Shown here one piece after another: positions 56,326 through 64,000 of a stretch of DNA of 64,000 bases (the stretch's first letter is position 1; the number at the start of each line of letters is the position of its first letter). Under the pieces are notes generated by a model, which was given only the letters and a program-made list of their open reading frames with translations, was not told where the DNA came from and made no database searches. The position numbers and the translations under genes were made by a program. This DNA is from Mytilisepta virgata (Eukaryota > Mollusca > Bivalvia > Mytilida > Mytilidae), in assembly GCA_028015205.1 (NCBI GenBank), contig CM051519.1:91533539-91597538 (forward strand), given 5' to 3'.

Positions 56326-57374
56326 AGTTTTGTTTATTTTGATTATCTGAGGTATTTATCGGTTCACCCATGCGTTTTATTTATAGTAGATAGGGTTATC
56401 GTTATTAAATTAAAAATAAATTTTCATTTTGTATTTAAAAGTTTACTCATTGACTTTTTGGTCAAATTAAATTTTACCTTTAACGAACATTTATAAAATG
56501 TATTCATTGTTTAATAATTTTTGTATTTTCAAAAATTGAATGTAACCTTTTAATATCATAAAGAGTATTTTTATGTAAACATTTCTTTACTTCCTACACA
56601 AGGAAGTAAAATCCCAGACTTTCAATATTAGAGCTGTTCTTAATAGACTTCCTCGTGGATAAATTTAATTCTACTACTGATTTTTTGATTGAATTGTAGA
56701 AATTACCTTAACAAATTATAATTTTATAATAAAGTTTCTTTCTTTTAGAAGCCTGATTTGAGTTAGCCATATACATATAAGGTTTTAGCTGTAGTCGAAA
56801 TCTACGTCTCTGTTGCCACATCCCGAACTTCCAATTTAAATGCCATTTTATCAATTTATTCTAATATTAAAATGACAAAGATTATATTATTAAACATGGA
56901 ACAGGAGCAATATCAGGCGATTTTGAATTACCTGAACGAGAACCAAAAATTTCCTTTAAGAATAATTGCACTAGGTAATTTTTTCCAGGAAAAATTACTC
57001 TAGTGTATAATTTACACATGACAATTTATTTTTAAATACTGAATTTTATATTTTAAACCCCCTAAAAAAGCCCATGCCCCATTTTTTAAATATTCCCTTT
57101 TAAGGGTATTTCTGATACAAAACTAAACAAAGGATAATTTACACAAAGCATGGAAAATGTAATCTAGTGCTATAATTCCTCTGGAAATTATACACTAGTG
57201 TAACTTGTCCTTCGGAAAGAATACACTGGTGGAAAGAATTCACTGTTACACATGCGCCAAATATGAAAGTTGGATTTTTTCATGGTAAAAAAGTAAAGTT
57301 TTGTGAATTAAGGCTTGATTTCATGACATTTGGATGTAAGATTCAGTTCATAATCATTCGTAAGTGCATAATTC
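56326..57374. other. No gene seen
   Basis: AT-rich sequence without recognised coding or repeat structure. Confidence 0.4.
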
Positions 57375-57839
57375 ATGATTTCTAAATACGCAATGGATGG
57401 ATTTGATATTTTAAGTCTTGATCCATGTTCAGAAGATACGTATGTACAATCGGTATTAAAACCAAGGAAAGTAAACAAAGTTGTCACAGCTGCAGAAATT
57501 CACCCGGAAAAACCTGCAAGTAACTCTACTAGTATTTTAAATGAACATACAAGCAACAATAAGAGGCGATTATCACATTAACCCAATAGCGAGACTATAG
57601 CTAAAAAACTAAGATCTTCAGGAAACGAGAATGACGACGACATATTTCGATCATCACAATCATCACACAGTGTATTGATACAAGAGAAAAACCCTATTGA
57701 AATTAGTGAGCTTAAATCTCTAGTGATTGGATTAACGGGTTCTATATATGAATATGAAAATATACTCAATAAAGTGAACGCTTTGATAAAGGATGGGTTA
57801 CATCTAAAAGACATTGAAGCTATATCAGCGGATCGATAG
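57375..57839 (+). pseudogene. Retroelement-like ORF interrupted by one stop
   Basis: One frame is open from ATG 57375 to TAG 57837-57839 except for a single TAA at about 57579, directly after KRRLSH. Composition is hydrophilic, with acidic and Ser-rich parts (GNENDDDIFRSSQSSHS) and a helical C-terminus (LINK-like NKVNALIKDGLHLKDIE). I do not recognise the domain. Position directly before an endonuclease-like fragment suggests ORF1 of a non-LTR element; this is an inference. Confidence 0.4.
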
Positions 57840-58030
57840 AAAAGTTACAGACCTGGAAAAAGCGGAGTGGTGATAGTAACGCCGGCTACTGGTACGGCCA
57901 CAACAGCCGGGATAGCCATATAAGGGCAAATAGTGGGTCCGGCGGAATCGGAGTATTCCTCAACCAACTTTTCAATGTACAAATCGTTGAGAGCAATACT
58001 GACGGTATAATGTGGGTACAATTTCATGAT
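57840..58030 (+). pseudogene. Endonuclease-like fragment of a non-LTR retrotransposon
   Basis: A plus frame offset from the previous ORF reads YGHNSRDSHIRANSGSGGIG, VFLNQLFNVQIV and DGIMWVQFHD. The GSGGIGVF...DGIMWV pattern is that of the exonuclease-endonuclease-phosphatase domain of LINE-type elements. It lacks both domain ends. The open minus-strand frame over it has no such motif. Confidence 0.4.
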
Positions 58031-58383
58031 ATTTTATGAATAAGTCAAATGATGAAAAATTCTTATTTTTATTTTCCTTTACTGATGTGTGTTATTATAC
58101 TGCCAAAACCTGCTATGAACTTTTATCGTATTAAATATCTTACCATCATAAATTCTGAGTATACTATTTGCGCATGTCAGCAACAGCCGGAATCCCCAAA
58201 ACTAAAAATAGGAACTATGGTATCACCCAAGCACCTGTGTGAACCCCAAACCTCAATACATCCATTATATTTCCGGTTGCGCAAGTGGTAACACTAATAT
58301 TATTTAATTATTGACATCCCCATTTATTTATCGGTACATTCTATTTATCTACATTCAATTAATTTAGATAAATAATAATTCAA

Positions 58384-58915
58384 ATGTCGTCATTCAATGA
58401 CAAACATTCCATACCAGACCATCACAAGCAATGTTTCTGGATGGCTCCGGTGAGCTCAGGTTCCCTCCCAGTTATGCAGGTATGCCTGGTTTTTGGCCAT
58501 ATAGTGGATATTTTGGCCCTCCAATCTCGTTCTCTGGCCATACTGTTAACCTTCCTTCTGTGGCAATACCTATTCCTTCGGTAGCAGTACCTTCCACCGT
58601 AGCAGTGCTGGCTACTGTTTCACAGCCCACCTCTTCTGTTGGGCCCTAGGACAACCAGCCGGTTTCTGTCTCCGGTTACATCTCGTGCATGTTTCAAGAG
58701 TGTACTTGATGAATTCCAAAATTCTATTCTAAAGGATTTTTCCTCCTTTTCTAAAAGGCTTTCTGTCCTTGAAGGTAAAGCTGTCCAACCTTGTCCCAAG
58801 GCCAGGGGTCAGGACAGCGATAGTGAACATGAGGTTGAGGATGACAGAGTGTCTGTTGCTCTTGGTAGAAAAAGCTTCACAGTATGTCTAGCGGCTGAGA
58901 TTTTATGATATACGT
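58384..58915 (+). pseudogene. Frameshifted gag/ORF1-like retroelement fragment
   Basis: Three successive frames carry MSSFNDKHSIPDHHKQ, then FLDGSGELRFPPSYAGMPGF with Pro/Val/Ser-rich low complexity, then SVLDEFQNSILKDFSSFSKR and an acidic GQDSDSEHEVEDD stretch. Two frameshifts (near 58430 and 58645) join them. It resembles ORF1 products of mollusc retroelements, possibly DIRS-like; family not established. Confidence 0.45.
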
Positions 58916-59067
58916 TTGTAGAACAGTTTAAAATTCTATTTTTAGGAACAACAGGCATATTTGCCAAAAATTAAGATCTCCAGATATAATTTTAAAAAGT
59001 ATCCACCAAAAGATCCTTTCCACCATAATTTGGTTTTAACTGCTCAGACCCTAAGATTTTAATAACA

Positions 59068-61110
59068 CTAGAGCCTGTATCGCTCACCTGGATTTAACTT
59101 GCCCAACTTCAGCATGACTGAAAATTTAAGTGTAGCAATTATCTTGGTTTCCCATAGGTACAATGTTAAACAAATTTAGAGTATCTTGGCCATCTTAGTT
59201 GACATTCAAGGTTATAAAACACAATTTTGAAAGAGGACCATTACTGTTCCAAATGGCCAAGTTTAAGGTATGATGATCTGCAAATTAAATTTTCCCATAG
59301 GGTCCTATGTTATACTAAGATATAGCTTTGGTGACCATGTTGATTGACAAACCAGGTCAGCATGGTCAGCTGCTAAAATTCTGCAAAGGGACCATCTAAT
59401 GACCATTGCTGCCAAGCCTGGTCCCAAGTGGCCAAATGGTCTCAGATAAGAAGATTTTTATATAAGTTTTCCCATAGCGTCCTATGTTAAACTATGTTCG
59501 GTTGTGGTGTCCATCTTGGTTGAGAGTCCATGTCATCTGACACAATTTTGAAAGAGAACCATCTAAGGACCATAGCTGCCAAATCTCCTTCCAATTGGCT
59601 CAATTGTTTCAGACACGAAGATTATTAAATTAATTTTTCAATAGGGTCCTAAGTTCAGCTGTGACGGCCATCTTTGTAGACATTCCGGATCATTGGACAC
59701 ATTTATGAAAGAGAACCACCTATGAACCAGTTTTGTCATGTTTGGTTCCAATTGGCAAATTGGTTTCAGACAAGAAGATTTTTAAATGAATTTCCCATAG
59801 GGTCCTATGTTAAACTATGTTCGGCTGTGGTGGCCATCTTGGTTGAGCATCCAAATCATTGGACATATTTCTGAAAAAAGACCATCTAAGGACCATTGCT
59901 GCTAAGTGTGGTTCAATTTGCTCAGTAGTTTCAGACAAGAAGATTTTTAAATGAATTTCCCATAAGGTCCTATGTTAAACTAAGTTCGGCTGTGGCGGCC
60001 ATCTTAGTTGATCGTCTGGGTCATTGGACATATTTGTGAAAGAGAACATCTAAAGACCAATGCTGCCAAGTCTGGTTCCAATTGGCCATGTAGTTACATA
60101 GAAAAAGATTTTTGAAATTCATCCCCCATTTTTCTATTTTTAGTCACAGCATCCATGTCGGTTAGAAGTCGGGGATGCCAGAAACAATTTTGGGAGGGGT
60201 CTGACGAATCGGTCAACCCATTTTTGGGTTATTGACCCTAAATTGTTAATTTTAAGGCAATTTTGCAGTTTTAGGTTATTAGCTTGAATACTATTATAGA
60301 TAAAGACAAACTGTATACAGCAAAAATGTCAGTAATGTAAGATCTACAAATAAGTCAACATGACCAAAATCGTCAATTGACACCTTATAGGAGTTGTTGC
60401 CCTTGAAAGATCATTTACATGTAAACAGAAAATAATGGTCTGACATTGTCACAGATGTTTAGGGCATTACTTGAAAAAATTAAATGGTACCTGTACAAGT
60501 AAAATGGAACGTCAAGGGTCATGGTCATTAAAAAATTCCATAGCAACCGATAAAAAAGTCCCTAGCAACCATATATATTTGGGTTGAGAACCTTATAATT
60601 TACCTGTACAAGTCAAAAAAGAAGGGTCAAGCTCATTGAAAAAGTCCATAGCAACCGATGAAAAAGTCCCTAGCAATCATATATATTTGGGTTCAGGACC
60701 CTACAATTTACCTGTTCAAGTCAAAATGGAAGGTCAAGAGTCAATGCCATTGAAAAAGTCCATAGCAACCGATGAAAAAGTCCCTAGCAACCATATCTAT
60801 TTGGGTTCAGGATTCTATATTTTAGCTGTACAGGTCAATATTAAGAATAAAATTGCGACGGTATACATTAATAGCAAAAACAATCATTGATGCAAGATCT
60901 ACCGGTACACAAAAGATAACAGGTTAGCGATTCAGGCTCTTGGGAGCCTCTTTTTTAGACTAGAAACCCTAATGATGCATGTGGCCATGTTTGGTTCCAT
61001 TTGGCCCAGTAGTTTCAGAGGAGAATATTTTTGTAAAAAGCTAACGGACGACGGACAACGGACGCCAAGTGATGATAATAATTCACTTGACCCTTTGGAT
61101 CAGGTGAGCT
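59068..61110 (-). mobile_element. Pearl/Helentron-like non-autonomous element C (minus strand)
   Basis: Its 5' end at 61110 reads AGCTCACCTGATCC on the minus strand with the matching hairpin and CACTTGGCGTCCGTTGTCCG. Core units with GGCCATCTTGGTTGA and CCCATAGGGTCCTATGTTAA (plus strand) correspond to the second core type of element B. The 3' end at 59068 retains CAGGCTCTAG but has lost half of the terminal hairpin. A second element is nested within it at about 60130-60950. Confidence 0.75.
60130..60950 (+). mobile_element. Nested tandem-cored element, ~110-bp units
   Basis: It lies in the opposite orientation to its host and ends with AGGCTCTTGGGAGCCT (60934-60949), the 3' hairpin with one G:T change. 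It contains about three units of 110 bp with CCATAGCAACCGATGAAAAA and GTCCCTAGCAACCATATATA. GTAAGATCTACAAATAAGTC before them is a string I recall as frequent in mussel DNA. The 84-residue open frame is a repeat shadow. Confidence 0.6.
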
Positions 61111-62703
61111 AATAATATTGAAATAAATTGAAATTTCTGATGATTTTTCTTATTTGGGAATTAATTCTTATTAATGGTCAAAGTTCCAGATTCCCAAACA
61201 GAATTTTGAAAAATGACCAGCTGATAATAATTCCACCAAAGTTCTGCTCTAATATTTTCTCCCTTGGAACCAAACAGGAAGAAATGAGGACCTGACAGGG
61301 AGACTTGAGAGAGATGGCAGGAATCGTTGTAACGTTTTTGTGCCTTCACACTTATATATGTGCATTTTGAACCCTTATTTAAGTTTTTACTTTATTCCAT
61401 GTCATACTGTGGTTTGAATTATATGATAGAGGCAATATTTTAATTTTGCCTTTGGTGAACTAGCTAAATAAAATGAGGAACTGAATTGGAGAGGGGTTCC
61501 AGATTCTGTTTTAATTGAAAATTTGGTCTTATTTTTCATTTTTCCCTACAATAAAATTGTGTATGTTCAGATCTTATGATAGAATTATTTAAAAAATGTT
61601 AAAAATTGAGTTTTGGATAGGTGCAAGATGAACATGACATGGATTTGTTTGTCAATTGAAAGGTACATGTAGCCAAATATTTCAGAGAGGCTTAGCTAAA
61701 AGTATCTGAAGAGTTATTTTTTAATTCTTTATATCTTTCCACTTTTCTTTAATCTTTTTAAAAAATTATTTTTTATTTATAATAGGGACATTATTCTGTA
61801 TTCTTTTAATCCCATCCAATTACCGGTACCCTCATCAAAAGTCTGAGAAATGTTCATGCCCATATGGTGAATCCTTTCATTCCTTTATCTGTTCTATTTT
61901 GTTTAGTTTACAATTATCTCTTTCAAATCAATTCTTTATTTTTAAAATATTGCATGTTGTCAGTTAACACCTAACTGTGAAGTAATTAGACAAAGGAATC
62001 GAATTTAAAAGGTGAATTATCTCCCTTTGCGATAAATGCCGCGATAGTTGAAAATATTTCCGATTTTGCAACTTCATGCTAATAAAATGACAAACTGATG
62101 AGTTATTTTCACTTCCAGCTTTGTAGAATTACCGATGTTGTTACAAAAACAAAGTTTTTGATCATTTCATCACAAGATTTTCCTTTACCCTATGACAATT
62201 TGACAAAAATCTAAAACCAGAACTGAGACAAGTCAGAAATGATAGGGCGACTTCAACTTCGCTTTTTGGGTATCCTTAGGGCGGTTTCGTATTGTTCGCC
62301 CACTTCTCCCTGTTTGGTGAGCCTTCCTGAATGTATACTTTTTTTACTTTTGATGCAGTGATATATTCCCCTATTTAGAAGTTAATATTAGAACTAGTAT
62401 AATTAAAATGAAGTAAAATTCTAAAAAATAAGTTATTATTTCTAATAAATCATCAGAATTCTAATTCAAATTCTTATAAATGCCTATATTACAATATTAA
62501 AATGATTCATGAATTTTCTACCACAATGCTTCAAACTATTTCTGGGGAGAACACTGAAGTATTTTTACTAACATTGGCCATATTGGCCATAACTTTGAAA
62601 AAACCTTTCCACCAAAGTTTGTTCCAATTTGCCCAGTAGTTCTATAGAAGATTTACAAAAAATTCCTTATCTGGTATCTTAAAGTAAGAATTATTTTAAA
62701 AGT
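61111..62703. other. No gene seen
   Basis: AT-rich sequence. About 62575-62645 has weak similarity to the tandem core of elements B and C (TTTGTTCCAATTTGCCCAGT), a decayed monomer. Confidence 0.4.
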
Positions 62704-62790
62704 GACAAAACATCATCTATATAGCGGAAACTGAAATTAAAGGACTGGGCTAGTTTCTTTTTTCTTGAAAAACAGTTCCAATTATACGCA
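62704..62790 (-). pseudogene. Tiny reverse transcriptase relic (YIDD box)
   Basis: The minus strand encodes KKLAQSFNFSFRYIDDVLS, matching the equivalent segment of the 46.1 kb copy but with an intact YIDD. The similarity is lost on both sides within about 30 bp. Confidence 0.6.
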
Positions 62791-62944
62791 ATGTCATTAA
62801 GAAAAAAATATCAAAACTACATCCTAATTTTCATATCTTAAATTTAGATCATAAATTGATATGGATTCTCACAAATAAAAAAAAATAATGACGAAATTTT
62901 GCAAATGGCATTGCAACTTAATATCTTATAGTCAGCGGTCCATA

Positions 62945-63046
62945 GACTTACCCAAAAACACCAAAAACTACCCAAAAACACCCAAAAACCACCCAAAACT
63001 ACCCAAAAACACACAAAAACTACCAAAAAACACCAAAAAACAATAA
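62945..63046 (+). repeat. Simple A/C repeat (ACCCAAAAAC)n
   Basis: Irregular 10-13-bp repeats of CACCCAAAAACTA. They explain the Trp/Phe/Gly-rich minus-strand frame here. Confidence 0.8.
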
Positions 63047-63049
63047 AAT

Positions 63050-64000
63050 TATGGAATAAAAATTAAAGAATTATTTTCTATATAAGTTTTTATTTTATTT
63101 GATTTTTTCAATAAAATAGGTAGAAATCATTATATTTGCCCAGTATATTCGCATTTTTACTATCCCGTGCAAGAACGATAACTCAGTAAGATGTCATTGA
63201 ATATTAAGATCTTCTGATTTTATAATTTTATAAAATTATTGGAAATTTCGAGGAAAAAAATATCCTTTAGGATTTAATTTTTTAATAGATATTTAAAATC
63301 TATTTATATACAACCATACCGAAAGATCAAAGGTTAATAATTGCTTTAATAATTTTGTAATTGACGCTCGTCTATCATTCATTTAATTACTTACGACTAC
63401 TTGTTTACAAACAATCGTTTCCTTTTTTTAATTGAAAGTAATTATTTTTTTGTGTTAGTTGCTAGTCAAAACAGAGGTATGTTTTGAGAATTTTTTAAGA
63501 AAAACACTTTCTTAAGTTTTTAAGATGCAAGAAACCGTGTGTAACCGAGGTCAGATCAGTAAAATGCAATTATGCAATTCCCAATAACGCCAAATGTGTA
63601 GCAAAAAACCCACAACAATCAAAGAGGCCAAGAAATGCCCAAACGTCTGAGAAATTTACATAAAACATTTGATCTTCAATTATTGTATTGTTATAAAGTA
63701 AACAAAAATAAATTTATATTGTTGTAATGATTTATTTATTTACTTTAGTTCTTTTACTCTTGAATTTACGAGATGAAGGATATGCTGTAAATGTACATGA
63801 GAACACGTCTTAAATCAATACAGGGTTTAACAAAGCAAAATAGAAAGGACCAACGCTATTATTGTCGTTCTTCATCTTTCGAGTGTTTCCCGTAGACGGG
63901 AATAATTTCTTTGTTATCTCTTTGTCATGTTTATATTGAAATTGTTTGTGTGTAGTTCAGTGTTTTGTTGTTCCTAACTCCACGCAAACACCCTGCCTGC
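63050..64000. other. No gene seen
   Basis: AT-rich sequence with no coding frame, array or recognisable mobile element. A small hairpin (TTCCCGTAGACGGGAA) lies near 63888. Confidence 0.4.

Noticed and set aside
56081..56371. 96-residue Ile/Tyr-rich membrane-like protein
   Set aside because: It translates the GATATC palindromes of the foldback element.
57845..58027. 60-residue minus-strand protein
   Set aside because: The plus strand carries an endonuclease-like pattern at the same place; the minus frame has only low-complexity Val/Ala content.
1..64000. tRNA or rRNA genes
   Set aside because: I looked for tRNA A/B-box patterns and rRNA-like blocks and saw none convincing. A tRNA scan would be decisive.

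Overview
This is a eukaryotic, AT-rich nuclear window. The introns are GT-AG, the genes are split by multi-kilobase introns, and more than half of the sequence is repetitive. A bivalve mollusc is the best fit, most likely a mussel of the Mytilus type. The reasons are the repeat families: tandem-cored elements starting AGCTCACC and ending AGGCTCTTGAGAGCCT-CTAG, Penelope-type reverse transcriptase fragments, and hammerhead-like motifs in Penelope-type terminal repeats. I recall all of these as common in bivalve genomes. The species is inferred and no search was run.

Layout. 1-8037: repeats inside an intron, ending in a 3.8 kb array of 31/35-bp units. 8038-10879 (+): the last four coding exons of a STIMATE/TMEM110 homologue, an ER membrane regulator of store-operated calcium entry; its 5' exons lie outside the window. 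10880-23000: its 3' flank with a 13-copy 166-bp tandem element, hairpins and a TTAA-flanked MITE. 23664-36696 (+): a six-coding-exon gene for a 222-residue type I membrane protein with a cysteine-rich ectodomain. It was assembled here from splice sites with consistent phases. Its second intron is almost entirely a 7 kb minisatellite of 55/58-bp units. 37375-38585: mobile-element debris, including a hammerhead-like motif. 38875-39801 (-) and 49291-50100 (-): two paralogous Golgi-type carbohydrate sulfotransferases. Between them lie a tandem-cored element, a 63-bp minisatellite, a mosaic of duplicated blocks and a broken reverse transcriptase. 50650-52285: a second broken reverse transcriptase and its 3' tail. 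52500-64000: no intact gene; a foldback element, retroelement ORF fragments and a further tandem-cored element with another nested in it.

The genes have no evident joint pathway; this is an ordinary animal gene neighbourhood. The material most worth a second look is structural: the CCAAT-containing intronic minisatellite, hammerhead-like sequences (one in the probable 3' UTR of the receptor-like gene), three long hairpin elements of about 140 bp, a foldback element, and several unrelated tandem-cored elements whose monomers nearly all fall between 146 and 170 bp. Exon models rest on splice signals, phase and open frames only, with no transcript data.
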